Positions 15,785 through 27,572 of a stretch of DNA of 64,000 nt are shown piece by piece (the first letter of the stretch is position 1; each line of letters starts with the position of its first letter). The DNA is from JAHFPN01 sp963765745 (GTDB lineage Bacteria; Pseudomonadota; Alphaproteobacteria; Rhizobiales; Xanthobacteraceae). Below the pieces are notes generated by a model. It had not been told where the DNA came from and did not search any database. It was given only the letters and a program-made list of their open reading frames with translations. The translations under genes were made by a program, and so were the position numbers. The stretch is from positions 62,001 through 126,000 of the forward strand of contig CAVXXM010000004.1 of NCBI GenBank assembly GCA_963765745.1, in the 5' to 3' direction.

Positions 15785-17185
15785 ATGACGGTAAGAAGTT
15801 TAGAGGACCTTCTTCGGGGTTCGGGGAGCGTGACCGCCCTGCTGTACAATCAGCAAATGGGCGCCAACGTATTTCCGGGCGTGCCCCCCGAATACACCAA
15901 CTGGCGGGACGAGCAGCGCGCTTGGCAGGAGACCTGCGTGCTGTTCAATCAATCGTATCACATGGTCGAGTTGGTGATCGAAGGACGGGACGCACTCAAG
16001 CTCTTGTCTCACCTCGGGTACAACAGCTTCGAGGGATTCATCGTCGGCAAAGCCAAGCAATTCGCGCCGTGCAACTACGACGGATACGTGATCGGCGACG
16101 TGATTCTGTTCTACGTGGCGGAGAACAAGTTCGAAATGGTCGGCCGCGCGCCGACGATCAATTGGGTCCGCTTTCACGCAGAGACCGGCGGCTACGACGT
16201 CCGGCTGGAGCTCGATGAGCGAACTGCTGCGCGGAAGGATCCCGGCAGGCGCAGGTCCTATCGGTTCCAGGTCCAGGGACCGAACGCAATGAAGGTGATC
16301 GAAAAGGCGACCGGTCGGCCTGCGCCGGACGTCAAGTTCTTCAACATGGTCAAGCTCACGATCGCCGGCAAGACGATGTGGGCCCTGCGTCACGGCATGG
16401 TCGGACAGCCCGGGCTCGAACTTTTCGGTCCGTGGGAGGAGGGCGAAGCCGTACATCGGGCGCTGGTCGAAGCCGGCCGGGAGTACGGAATGCGGCTTGT
16501 CGGTGGACGCGCCTATTCGTCGAATACACTGGAGTCCGGCTGGATTCCGTCGCCCCTGCCTGCGGTCTATACCGGCGCGGCGATGAAACCCTATCGCGAG
16601 TGGTTGCCCGCCGACGGATATGAAGGAAAGGCGTCGATCGGCGGCAGTTTCTATTCGGACCGGGTCGAGGACTACTACCTCACGCCCTGGGACCTCGGCT
16701 ACGGACACATCATAAAATTCGATCACGACTTCATCGGCCGCGAAGCGCTCGAGAAAATGGCCGGCAAGAAGCATCGAAAGAAGGTCACGCTGGCGCTGAA
16801 CAGCGATGACGTGCGTCGTGTGATTGGTACGGCGTTCCAAGAGCGTGATCGGAACAAATACATGGACTTTCCAAGCGCGGTGTACGCGATGCACCCCTAC
16901 GACAAGGTGCTCGCGAACGGAAAGACGGCCGGCTTGTCGACCTGGGTCGGCTACAGCTCGAACTACGGGCGGATGCTTACGCTCGCCATCGTGAACGCGG
17001 AGCACAGCACTCCGGGGACCGAAGTTACGCTGGTATGGGGCGAAGCAGGAGGCGGCTCGGCCAAGCCCACTGTCGAGCGTCACGTGCAGACGGAGATCCG
17101 CGCGGTCGTTGCGCCGGTCCCCTATGCCGAGGCGGCGAGACAATCCTACGCAGAAGGCTGGCGGAAGAAAGCACTCGCAAGTTGA
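15785..17185 (+). CDS. LigM/DesA-like tetrahydrofolate-dependent demethylase (GcvT family)
   Basis: 466 residues, close to LigM (471) and DesA (462) of Sphingobium. Two-domain GcvT fold; the N-terminal part has FNQSYHMVELVIEG and VGRAPTINWVRFH, and the middle GGRAYSSNTLESGWIPSPLPA is nearly a LigM signature. From memory of the LigM structure (Gln57, His60, Arg122, Tyr247), the equivalents here are Gln56, His59, Arg121 and Tyr244, so the active site looks complete. Known members take the methyl of vanillate, syringate or 3-O-methylgallate to THF; others in the superfamily demethylate DMSP or glycine derivatives. The adjacent binding protein may supply the substrate. Substrate identity is unproven. 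Confidence 0.82.
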   Translation: MTVRSLEDLLRGSGSVTALLYNQQMGANVFPGVPPEYTNWRDEQRAWQETCVLFNQSYHMVELVIEGRDALKLLSHLGYNSFEGFIVGKAKQFAPCNYDGYVIGDVILFYVAENKFEMVGRAPTINWVRFHAETGGYDVRLELDERTAARKDPGRRRSYRFQVQGPNAMKVIEKATGRPAPDVKFFNMVKLTIAGKTMWALRHGMVGQPGLELFGPWEEGEAVHRALVEAGREYGMRLVGGRAYSSNTLESGWIPSPLPAVYTGAAMKPYREWLPADGYEGKASIGGSFYSDRVEDYYLTPWDLGYGHIIKFDHDFIGREALEKMAGKKHRKKVTLALNSDDVRRVIGTAFQERDRNKYMDFPSAVYAMHPYDKVLANGKTAGLSTWVGYSSNYGRMLTLAIVNAEHSTPGTEVTLVWGEAGGGSAKPTVERHVQTEIRAVVAPVPYAEAARQSYAEGWRKKALAS

Positions 17186-17234
17186 TCCGCCATCAGTGAA
17201 GTGAAGCGATCGACAAACATCAGGGAGGAAACAA

Positions 17235-18452
17235 ATGGACAGAAGAACATTCGTGAAAGGCAGCGCCGCGGTTGTCGGCGCCACCACGCTTCCGGGGCGG
17301 GTCTATGCCCAGGCGGCGGCGCCGACCAGTGTTCGGTTCGGCTATGCAATTACGCAATCCGGTCCGCTCGGACCGGGCGCGGAATCGACGACGTTGTCGC
17401 AGTACAAGCTCTGGCAGAAGCGCGTGAATGATGCCGGCGGCATTGCGCTCAAGAAGTTCAACAAGAAGGTTCCGATCGAACTGATCGGCTACGACGATCA
17501 GGGCAAGCCGGATGAGTTGCTCAAGCTCACCGAGCGCCTAGTCCAGCAGGACAAGGTGGACATGATCCTGAGCCCCTACGCCACCCACATGAACTTGGCG
17601 TCGGCGCCGGTCATCAACAAGTTCGAGTATCCGGTGATCCTTACGACTTCGGCCTCGGCACGGCTCTATGAGCTGGCTCCGAGCTGGCCCTATGCGTTCT
17701 GGGCCTTGGTGCAGCCGAATGAGGCGACGCAACCTTTGTCGACGATGCTCGCGGGCTTGAAGAAGGACGGCAAGATCAAGGGCCGCGTCGCTGTGATCAA
17801 TCCGACGGTGCAGCTCGGCGTGGAGCTGAGCACGGCATTCGTCGCCGCGGCGAAGAAGGACGGGCTCGATGTCGTGTTCAACAAGAGCTATCCGTTCGGC
17901 GCTGCCGACCTGCAACCGCTGATCCGCGAACTGATGGCGACCAATCCGGACGCCCTCATCGCCTTCAGCTATCCGCCCGACACGTTCATGCTGACCGAGC
18001 AAGCACAGATCGTGGGCTTCAACCCGCAGATCCTGTACCTGGCGATCGGAACTCCGTTCCCGGGCTTCAAGGGCAAGTTCGGCAACAAGGTCAACGGCAT
18101 TCTGCTGTACGGCGGCATCGATCCTGGCGCGCCCGGCTTGGACGACTACAACAAGGCCCACCGCGCCATGTTCAACCGCGAGTCGGAAGCAGGTGCGGTC
18201 GGCGTGTATGGCTTCCTCCAGGTCACGCAGCAGGCGATCGAAACCGTAGGCGAGATCGATCGCAAGAAGATTCGCGATGCGATCGCGAACGGCACGTTCA
18301 GCACTGTCTTTGGCGAGATCAAGTTCAAGAATCAGCTCACCGTCGATCCTTGGGCTGTCGGCCAGTGGCAGAACGGCGAGGTGGTCGGCATCTATCCCGC
18401 CAACAAGAAGGGTGCGCGGCCGCTGCAATTCCCGAAGCCGGCGTGGTCGTAA
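17235..18452 (+). CDS. ABC transporter substrate-binding protein, branched-chain amino acid type
   Basis: 405 residues with a twin-arginine-like leader (MDRRTFVKGSAAVVG) cleaved near VYAQA. The periplasmic-binding-protein fold type I (Peripla_BP_6) is evident: VRFGYAITQSGPLGPGAES, DDQGKPDELLKLTERLV, VDMILSPYATHM and the hinge near VYGFLQVTQQAIE. No permease or ATPase gene is adjacent; it would have to share a transporter encoded elsewhere. Many of these orphan binders take aromatic acids or amides rather than leucine, in line with the demethylase next door. Ends with a strong terminator, closing the transcription unit. Confidence 0.88.
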   Translation: MDRRTFVKGSAAVVGATTLPGRVYAQAAAPTSVRFGYAITQSGPLGPGAESTTLSQYKLWQKRVNDAGGIALKKFNKKVPIELIGYDDQGKPDELLKLTERLVQQDKVDMILSPYATHMNLASAPVINKFEYPVILTTSASARLYELAPSWPYAFWALVQPNEATQPLSTMLAGLKKDGKIKGRVAVINPTVQLGVELSTAFVAAAKKDGLDVVFNKSYPFGAADLQPLIRELMATNPDALIAFSYPPDTFMLTEQAQIVGFNPQILYLAIGTPFPGFKGKFGNKVNGILLYGGIDPGAPGLDDYNKAHRAMFNRESEAGAVGVYGFLQVTQQAIETVGEIDRKKIRDAIANGTFSTVFGEIKFKNQLTVDPWAVGQWQNGEVVGIYPANKKGARPLQFPKPAWS

Positions 18453-18473
18453 CACCGGCGTAGCCTTGATGAA

Positions 18474-18511
18474 GGGGTCGGGCCAAAGCACTTGGCCCGG
18501 CCCCTTTTTTT
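18474..18511 (+). terminator. Rho-independent terminator closing the demethylase cluster
   Basis: GGGGTCGGGCCAA (18474-18486) pairs with TTGGCCCGGCCCC (18492-18504) with one mismatch, followed by seven T. It lies 21 bases after the binding-protein stop. Confidence 0.85.
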
Positions 18512-18583
18512 ACTCCAGCGCAAGGCTAAGCTTCAAATTCGATCGACGTTTCAAGTTATGATCAAGGGCGTGTTCTCCAGCAC

Positions 18584-19702
18584 TTGATTCGCCCGATGCT
18601 CCCCTTGCTCCGCCGCGAAGTTCATCTCGCCGTGCTCTGGGCGGTCGCGGTCTTCGTCTATTTAGCGCACGACGCCGTCGTCCACCCGGCGAGCGGTCTC
18701 CAGGCCTGGGCGCGCATCGCGATATTCTTCGCCATCATCCTCTGGGGCGCCTTCGCGGTAGTGCGCCACGCCGAGTCCTTGGCGCATCTCCTGGGCGAGC
18801 CCTACGGCACCCTGGTGCTGACGCTCGCGGTCACGGCGATCGAGGTCGCCTTCATCGTTTCGGCCGAGCTCGGCGGCAAGGCCGACGCGGCGCTGGCGCG
18901 CGATACCGTGTTCTCCGTCCTGATGATCACGGTGAACGGCATGGTCGGCCTGTGTCTGCTCATCGGCGGCCTGCGCTACGGCGAGCAGGAGCACAATCTG
19001 CAGGGCACGCGTTCGTTTCTCGCGGTCATCGTGCCGGTAGCGGCGCTGGCGCTGATACTACCGAACTACACGACGACACCGGGGCCGGTGCTCTCGGTGT
19101 TCCAGTCCGGCGTATTCGGCGTGCTGATCCTGCTGCTCTACGGCGTTTTCCTCAGCGTTCAGACGGTGCGCCATCCCTATTATTTCAAGCAGCCGGTGGT
19201 GAAGCGTGCGCGCAAGGCGCGGGAGGCGGTGGAGATCGCGCCGTCCGGGCAGGTCGCGCTGTTCCATGCCAGCATTCTGGTGCTGACGCTGCTCCCGGTC
19301 GTCTATCTCACCGAAGCACTCGCCGGGCTGACCGGAATCGGCCTTCGCGTCATCAGTGCGCCGGCGGCGCTGGCCGGCGTGATCATCGCGCTGCTCGTGC
19401 TTTCGCCCGAAGGCATGGGGGCGCTGCAAGCCAGCTCGCGCAACGAGCTGCAGCGCGCGATCAACATTTCGTTCGGCTCGGCGCTCGCCACGGTGGGACT
19501 GACGATCCCGGCGATCCTGGCGATCAGCGTCTGGCGGGGCGCCGGGATCACCCTGGGCCTGGCCAACGAGGAGACGCTGCTCCTGCTGCTGACCTTTCTG
19601 GTGACGGCCTTCACCTTCGGCGGCGCCCATACCAACGTGCTCATGGGGGCGGTGCATTTGGTGCTGTTTCTGGCCTTCATCGCCCTGATCTTCGACCCGT
19701 AA
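18584..19702 (+). CDS. chaA: Calcium/proton antiporter ChaA (CaCA family)
   Basis: 372 residues from TTG 18584, or 368 from ATG 18596; no clear ribosome site favours either. Eleven hydrophobic helices in two inverted halves; the acidic alpha-repeat LGEPYGTLVLTLAVTAIEVAF and its partner ALLVLSPEGMGALQASSRNELQRAINISFGSALA are the CaCA signature, with the ion-binding Glu residues present in both. The central cytoplasmic loop is short (HPYYFKQPVVKRARKAREA). Exchanges Ca2+ or Na+/K+ for H+ at the inner membrane, mainly at alkaline pH in E. coli. Single gene. Confidence 0.88.
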   Translation: MIRPMLPLLRREVHLAVLWAVAVFVYLAHDAVVHPASGLQAWARIAIFFAIILWGAFAVVRHAESLAHLLGEPYGTLVLTLAVTAIEVAFIVSAELGGKADAALARDTVFSVLMITVNGMVGLCLLIGGLRYGEQEHNLQGTRSFLAVIVPVAALALILPNYTTTPGPVLSVFQSGVFGVLILLLYGVFLSVQTVRHPYYFKQPVVKRARKAREAVEIAPSGQVALFHASILVLTLLPVVYLTEALAGLTGIGLRVISAPAALAGVIIALLVLSPEGMGALQASSRNELQRAINISFGSALATVGLTIPAILAISVWRGAGITLGLANEETLLLLLTFLVTAFTFGGAHTNVLMGAVHLVLFLAFIALIFDP

Positions 19703-19821
19703 CGAAAGCCGTTACCGGCGCGTAGATAGAGACGCACGCCGTGTTGAATTGTCGTGATCGGGCAGGCGGTGTAGCAACCACGGCAACGAACGGCCCAAGG
19801 AAACGCCTTAAGGAGACGAGC

Positions 19822-20775
19822 ATGGTGATCTTGAAGAAACGCGGCTGGGAAATCCCGGAGTCGCAGGCGGCCCCAGAGCACGTCTTCATGTCGCGCCGCT
19901 CCTTGATCCGCGGCGCCGCCACCATCGCCGCCGCCGCCGCGCTGCCCGGCGCCGCCTGGGCCGAGAACGATCCGACCGCCGCGCTCTATCCGGCCAAGAA
20001 GAACGAGAAATACGTGCTCGACCGGGCGCTCACGCCCGAGGTGCGCTCCAGCAACTACAACAATTTCTATGAATTCGGTTTCGACAAGGCCATCGCCAGC
20101 CGCGCCCAGGCGCTGAAGCTGCGGCCTTGGACGGTGAAGTTCGATGGCATGGTCGAGAAGGAAAAGACCGTCGGCATCGACGACCTGATCGCCGCCATGC
20201 CGCTCGAGGAGCGGCTCTATCGCATGCGCTGCGTCGAGGCCTGGTCCATGGCCGTGCCCTGGTCGGGTTTCCCGATGGCCAAGCTCGTGGAATTCGCCAA
20301 GCCGCTCTCGGGCGCGAAATACGTGCGCATGGAGACCTTCCTCGATACCGCCGTCGCGCCCATGCAGAAGCAGTTCTGGTATCCGTGGCCCTATGTCGAA
20401 GGCGTCACCATCGAAGAAGCGATGAACGAGATGGCCTTCATGGTCACCGGCGTCTACGGCAAGCCGCTCTTGAAGCAATACGGCGCGCCGATCCGCCTGG
20501 TGCTGCCGTGGAAATACGGCTTCAAGGGAATCAAATCGATCGTGCGCGTGAGCTTCACCGACCAGCGGCCGAAGAGCTATTGGCAAGTGGCGCAGGGCTC
20601 CGAATACGGCTTTTGGGCCAACGTCAATCCGGCAGTCTCGCATCCGCGCTGGAGCCAGGCCACCGAGGAAGACATCGGTACCGGCGAGCGCCGCCCGACG
20701 CAGCTGTTCAACGGCTACGGCGAATACGTCGCCGGCCTCTACAAGGATCTACAGAGCGAGAAGCTTTATATGTGA
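19822..20775 (+). CDS. msrP: Protein-methionine-sulfoxide reductase catalytic subunit MsrP (YedY)
   Basis: 317 residues; AAGGAGACGAGC precedes ATG 19822. Tat leader with MSRRSLIRGAA. Molybdopterin-binding SUOX fold: NNFYEFGFDK, WTVKFDGMV, YRMRCVEAWSMAVPWSGFP containing the molybdenum-ligand Cys137, and KYGFKGIKSIVRVSF. It repairs oxidised methionine in periplasmic proteins, receiving electrons from the haem membrane protein MsrQ. msrQ usually follows immediately; here a hairpin and a minus-strand gene follow instead, so MsrQ must be elsewhere or absent. Confidence 0.93.
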   Translation: MVILKKRGWEIPESQAAPEHVFMSRRSLIRGAATIAAAAALPGAAWAENDPTAALYPAKKNEKYVLDRALTPEVRSSNYNNFYEFGFDKAIASRAQALKLRPWTVKFDGMVEKEKTVGIDDLIAAMPLEERLYRMRCVEAWSMAVPWSGFPMAKLVEFAKPLSGAKYVRMETFLDTAVAPMQKQFWYPWPYVEGVTIEEAMNEMAFMVTGVYGKPLLKQYGAPIRLVLPWKYGFKGIKSIVRVSFTDQRPKSYWQVAQGSEYGFWANVNPAVSHPRWSQATEEDIGTGERRPTQLFNGYGEYVAGLYKDLQSEKLYM

Positions 20776-20801
20776 GGCCACCCGCAGCGTCTCTTCCCAT
20801 C

Positions 20802-20823
20802 ATGGCCGGAAAAGTTCCGGCCA
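20802..20823 (+). terminator. Hairpin after msrP
   Basis: ATGGCCGGAA (20802-20811) pairs with TTCCGGCCAT (20814-20823) with a two-base tip (realistically a shorter stem and larger loop), followed by TTCGATTCTT. It starts 26 bases past the stop. The weak U-tract makes it a probable rather than certain terminator. Confidence 0.5.
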
Positions 20824-20844
20824 TTTCGATTCTTGAGGTTGAGA

Positions 20845-20890
20845 AAAGAAAAAAGCCGGGCTCTCGGGGGAGGATGAGAGGCCCGGCTTG
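20845..20890 (-). terminator. Rho-independent terminator for lsrB / candidate sRNA
   Basis: A 13-bp perfect stem (AAGCCGGGCTCTC with GAGAGGCCCGGCTT) and a T-rich tail TTTTTTCTTTTC on the minus strand. First strong terminator after lsrB. Confidence 0.85.
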
Positions 20891-20952
20891 TGAGCCGCCG
20901 CGGGGGAGCGGCGGCTCGATCCGAAGGGAGTTCCCGCGGGGGATAGCGGGAC
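20845..20952 (-). ncRNA. Candidate small RNA: three hairpins with C-rich anti-Shine-Dalgarno loops
   Basis: Read on the minus strand, three consecutive stem-loops occur: TCCCGC/GCGGGA (20951-20932) with loop TATCCCCC; GAGCCGCCGC/GCGGCGGCTC (20917-20892) with loop TCCCCC; and AAGCCGGGC-containing 13-bp stem (20889-20853) with loop ATCCTCCCCC, followed by TTTTTTCTTTTC, a strong terminator. This architecture, serial hairpins exposing pyrimidine-rich anti-Shine-Dalgarno sequence with the last one a terminator, is that of alphaproteobacterial alpha-r14 / CcsR ('cuckoo') RNAs, though the canonical CCUCCUCCC is only approached. It lies 130 bases after the lsrB stop on the same strand, so it may be processed from that mRNA's 3' end or have its own promoter. 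Confidence 0.5.
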
Positions 20953-21079
20953 TGCTTCAATATGTATTTTCGTACTCGCAGCCGAGAAAACAACGCGCTC
21001 GCCGGCATGTCAGGCATGCGGCGCATGCAGACCTTGCATCTTCACGAATGCGTGTGGCGCATGCCCGGCGGGCGCGGCT

Positions 21080-21967
21080 TCAGTATTGCCAGCGCTGCGT
21101 CTTGGCGATCAGGAAATCGCGAAATACCTGGACGCGCGCCAGCGAGCGCAATTCCTCCGGATACACGAAATAGGCGTCGAGCTTCGGCGCTTCGCGATCG
21201 GGGAACAGTTGCACCAGCCCGGCCTCCTCGGCGAGGTAGTCCGGCAGCGTGGCGATGCCGACGCCGTTGCGCACCGCCTCCTTCAGTCCCATCACGTTGG
21301 TGACCGAGAACGCGGCCTCGCGCGGCTTGCCTTCGGGCCGGCCGGCCTCGCGCAGCCAGTTCAGCCCCTCGTAGAAACTTGGAATCTGCCCGCCCAGCAA
21401 CAAAACCCGATGCTTGTCGAGCTCCTCGACCGTGCGCGGATGGCCATGGTTCTTCAGATACGCCGGCGTGGCATAGGCGTGGAAATGCATGGTGAACAGC
21501 TTGCGCTGGATCAGGTCCGGCTGCAGCGGCAGCCGCAGGCGGATCGCCACGTCCGCCTCGCGCATGGAAAGGTCGAGTTCCTCGTCGGACAGCATCAGCG
21601 TGACGCGGATCTCGGGATAGAGATCGAGGAACTCGCCGATCCGCGGCGAGAGCCAATAGCAGCCGAGCCCGACGGCGGTCGTCACGCGCAGCTCGCCGTT
21701 CGGCTTCTCCTTGCTGTCGCCGAGCTTGGCGCGCGTCGCCTCCAGCTTCATGAACACTTCATGCGCGGTGCGGAACAGCAGATCGCCTTGCTCGGTCAGG
21801 ATCAGCCCGCGCGCGTGGCGATGGAACAGGGGGACATTCAGATCCTGCTCGAGCGCCGAAACCTGGCGGCTCACGGCCGATTGCGACAGCCCCAGCGTCT
21901 CGCCCGCATGGGTGAAGCTCCCGGCCTCGGCCGCGGCATGGAAGATTTTGAGCTTGTCCCAGTCCAT
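21080..21967 (-). CDS. lsrB: LysR-family regulator, LsrB/VtlR type
   Basis: 295 residues from ATG 21967. Winged helix at 1-60 (MDWDKLKIFHAAAEAGSFTH, LGLSQSAVSRQVSALE, FHRHARGLILTEQG), then the two-lobed effector domain. Located directly downstream of trxB on the same strand (53-base gap), as is lsrB in Sinorhizobium, Agrobacterium and, as vtlR, in Brucella, where it controls redox defence, cell-surface and small-RNA genes. The Sinorhizobium protein senses oxidation through cysteines; here I see a single Cys, in GLGCYWLSP, so a disulphide switch inside one chain is unlikely. A longer overlapping frame through trxB is an artefact. Confidence 0.82.
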   Translation of the reverse strand: MDWDKLKIFHAAAEAGSFTHAGETLGLSQSAVSRQVSALEQDLNVPLFHRHARGLILTEQGDLLFRTAHEVFMKLEATRAKLGDSKEKPNGELRVTTAVGLGCYWLSPRIGEFLDLYPEIRVTLMLSDEELDLSMREADVAIRLRLPLQPDLIQRKLFTMHFHAYATPAYLKNHGHPRTVEELDKHRVLLLGGQIPSFYEGLNWLREAGRPEGKPREAAFSVTNVMGLKEAVRNGVGIATLPDYLAEEAGLVQLFPDREAPKLDAYFVYPEELRSLARVQVFRDFLIAKTQRWQY

Positions 21968-22020
21968 CGTCCTACCGCCGGCTACTTCTCCCTCCGCCAT
22001 ATGGGGGAGAGGAGCATCAA

Positions 22021-22989
22021 TTATTCCGCCGCGTCTTTCTTGTGCGCGGCTTCCTCGTGAGCGAGGAATTTTTCGGCCTCGAGCGCGGCCATGCAGCCGA
22101 GCCCGGCCGCGGTCACCGCCTGGCGGAAAATATCGTCGGCGACGTCGCCCGCCGCAAATAGACCGGGCACCGAGGTCGCCGTCGAATTGGGCGCCGTCCA
22201 CACGTAACCGTTCGGCTTCATCTTGATCTGGCCTGCGACCAGCTCGGTCGCCGGCTTGTGGCCGATGGCGACGAACACGCCGTCGAGCTTCTTCTCGGTG
22301 ACCTTGCCGGTCTTCAGGTTCTTGAGCCTGACGCCGGTGACTTTCGGCGGCTCGCCGCCGCCGAGAATATCGTCGACCGCCGAGTCCCACACCATTTCGA
22401 TCTTCGGATTGGCAAACACCCGTTCCTGCAAAATCTTCTCCGCCCGCAGCGCCTCGCGCCGGTGCACCAGCGTGACTTTGGTGGCGAGATTGGCGAGGAA
22501 CAAGGCTTCCTCGGCCGCGGTATTGCCGCCGCCGACCACCAGCACTTCCTTGTTGCGATAGAAGAAGCCGTCGCAGGTGGCGCAGGCCGAGACGCCATAG
22601 CCGCGGAACTTTTCCTCCGAGGGAAGCTCGAGCCACTTGGCCTGGGCGCCGGTGGCCAGGATCACCACGTCGGCGAGAAACACGGCGCCGGATTCGCAGG
22701 TCACCTTGAACGGCCGGTGCGACAAGTCGAGATTCTTGACGTGATCGGCGAGCATGCGGGTGCCCACGTGCGCCGCCTGTTCGCGCATCTGTTCCATGAG
22801 CCACGGCCCCTGGATCACGCCGGCGAAGCCCGGGTAGTTCTCGACGTCGGTGGTGATCGTCATTTGCCCGCCCGGCTGCATGCCGGCGATCAGCACGGGC
22901 TTCAGCATGGCGCGCGCGGCGTAGATCGCGGCCGTATAGCCTGCCGGCCCCGAGCCAATGATGACGACGCGGACGTGCTCGCTTGCCAT
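22021..22989 (-). CDS. trxB: Thioredoxin reductase
   Basis: 322 residues from ATG 22987-22989. FAD-binding GSGPAG (12-17), the redox pair CATC (Cys136, Cys139) in SACATCDGFF, the NADPH-binding GGGNTAAEE, and the second FAD motif TSVPGLFAAGDVAD near the C-terminus are all intact. Reduces thioredoxin with NADPH in the cytosol. Divergent from an Lrp-type regulator and cotranscribed with lsrB. A GTG/ATG further upstream (to 23133) would add a non-homologous leader and is rejected. Confidence 0.96.
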   Translation of the reverse strand: MASEHVRVVIIGSGPAGYTAAIYAARAMLKPVLIAGMQPGGQMTITTDVENYPGFAGVIQGPWLMEQMREQAAHVGTRMLADHVKNLDLSHRPFKVTCESGAVFLADVVILATGAQAKWLELPSEEKFRGYGVSACATCDGFFYRNKEVLVVGGGNTAAEEALFLANLATKVTLVHRREALRAEKILQERVFANPKIEMVWDSAVDDILGGGEPPKVTGVRLKNLKTGKVTEKKLDGVFVAIGHKPATELVAGQIKMKPNGYVWTAPNSTATSVPGLFAAGDVADDIFRQAVTAAGLGCMAALEAEKFLAHEEAAHKKDAAE

Positions 22990-23171
22990 GGGTTTCTCGG
23001 AGTTGGAATCGTCAGCCCGGGCTAGATATGGCGTGCCTGGGGCAATCCTGCAAACGGGCCGGCGGACACGGATCGGTGAGCCGTGGATGGCCGATTTTGC
23101 ACGCTTGCGCAGGCCGCCGGGCGCGATTACCAAGGTCCCACCCGGCCCAACGCCGGGCGGCGGAAACCCCC

Positions 23172-23654
23172 ATGCGCGACCGGCTCGATGCGATCGACTG
23201 GAAGATTCTGAACGAACTGCAGAAGGACGGCCGCATCACCAATGTCGAGCTGTCGCGCCGGGTCGGCATTTCGGCGCCGCCGTGCCTGCGTCGCATGCGC
23301 GCGCTCGAGGAAGCCGGCATTATCCGCGGCTATCGCGCGCTGCTCGACGAGAAGAAGCTCGGCTACGAGGTCGCGGTTTTCGCCATGGTGCATCTGGTGA
23401 GCCAGGCCGAGGCCGATCTCGTCGCCTTCGAGCAGCGCGTGCGCGGCTGGCCGCTGGTGCGCGAGTGCTGGATGCTCTCGGGCGAGGTGGATTTCATCCT
23501 GAAGTGCGTGGCGCCCGACCTCGCGACGTTCCAGGCCTTCGTTACCGAGCTCACCGGGGCGCCGAACGTGCGCAACGTAAAAACCGCGCTGTCGCTCCGC
23601 CGCTCCAAGGACGAGGCGATGGTGCCGATCGAATTGGGGACGACGGAGAGCTAG
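23172..23654 (+). CDS. Lrp/AsnC-family regulator
   Basis: 160 residues. Helix-turn-helix at about 10-55 (LDAIDWKILNELQKDGRI, ELSRRVGISAPPCLRRMR), then the RAM ligand-binding domain (VFAMVHL, VRECWMLSGEVDFILKCVAPD). The PPCLRR recognition helix is typical of the alphaproteobacterial trxB-linked Lrp. Divergent from trxB, and its stop overlaps the greA stop by three bases in convergent arrangement. Probably a feast/famine-type regulator; targets are unknown. Confidence 0.92.
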   Translation: MRDRLDAIDWKILNELQKDGRITNVELSRRVGISAPPCLRRMRALEEAGIIRGYRALLDEKKLGYEVAVFAMVHLVSQAEADLVAFEQRVRGWPLVRECWMLSGEVDFILKCVAPDLATFQAFVTELTGAPNVRNVKTALSLRRSKDEAMVPIELGTTES

Positions 23655-24124
23655 CGCCACTCGACCTTGGTGATCTCGTAGCCGCGGGCGCCCTTGGGCG
23701 TCATCACTTCCACGGACGTGCCCTTCTTCTTGCCGATCAGCGCGCGCGCCAGCGGCGAGGTGATGGAGATGCGGCCCGCCTTGGCGTCGGCCTCGGTCTC
23801 GCCGACCAGATGCCAGACCTTCTTCTCGTCGGTATCCTCGTCGACCAGCGTCACCGTGGCGCCGAACGTCACCGTGTCGCCCTTGAGTTTCGAAACATCG
23901 ATCACGTCGGCGCGCGCGAGCTTGTCCTCGAGGTCCGCGATGCGGCCCTCGTTCAAGGACTGGGTCTCCTTGGCGGCGTGATATTCGGCATTCTCCGACA
24001 GATCGCCGTGCCCACGGGCTTCGGTGATCTGCTGGATGATGCGCGGCCGCTCGACCGTCTGCCGGTTGCGCAATTCGACTTCGAGAGCGGCGTATCCCGC
24101 CGCCGTCATCGGTATCTTTTCCAT
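23651..24124 (-). CDS. greA: Transcription elongation factor GreA
   Basis: 157 residues. N-terminal coiled coil with the tip loop ARGHGDLSENAEYHAAKE carrying the conserved Asp/Glu pair, then the globular domain (FGATVTLVDEDT, YHLVG-like WHLVGETEAD, ISITSPLARALIGKKKG, Y-E-I-T-K-V-E). Stimulates RNA cleavage by backtracked RNA polymerase. Lies 158 bases after carB on the same strand. Confidence 0.96.
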   Translation of the reverse strand: MEKIPMTAAGYAALEVELRNRQTVERPRIIQQITEARGHGDLSENAEYHAAKETQSLNEGRIADLEDKLARADVIDVSKLKGDTVTFGATVTLVDEDTDEKKVWHLVGETEADAKAGRISITSPLARALIGKKKGTSVEVMTPKGARGYEITKVEWR

Positions 24125-24282
24125 CGGTCCTGCTCCCCGGTCCGGATTGTCTACGATCCGGCCCGACTCACAAAAATCCACCGACCGCGCGCCGGGTTTT
24201 CCGGCCGCCGCGATCACGTTACGGATCACAAACACCACCGCCGCGGCCCGGTCGGTCCGGCGTATCCCGCCGGCCCGGCAAC

Positions 24283-27552
<3,270 letters not shown>

Positions 27553-27572
27553 CGGGCTCGTTTCAGGCACAA

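Larger units (their letters stand above)
20776..21079. other. 304-bp intergenic region between convergent msrP and lsrB
   Basis: Holds no protein gene that I can support. It contains four hairpins: one after msrP (20802-20823) and three consecutive ones at 20853-20951 described separately. The part next to lsrB (20990-21075) is rich in GCATGC-like repeats. Confidence 0.6.

Noticed and set aside
21080..22804. Single 574-codon frame joining trxB antisense-like sequence with the LysR gene
   Set aside because: Only the last 295 codons are protein-like; the first part is a wrong frame of trxB.
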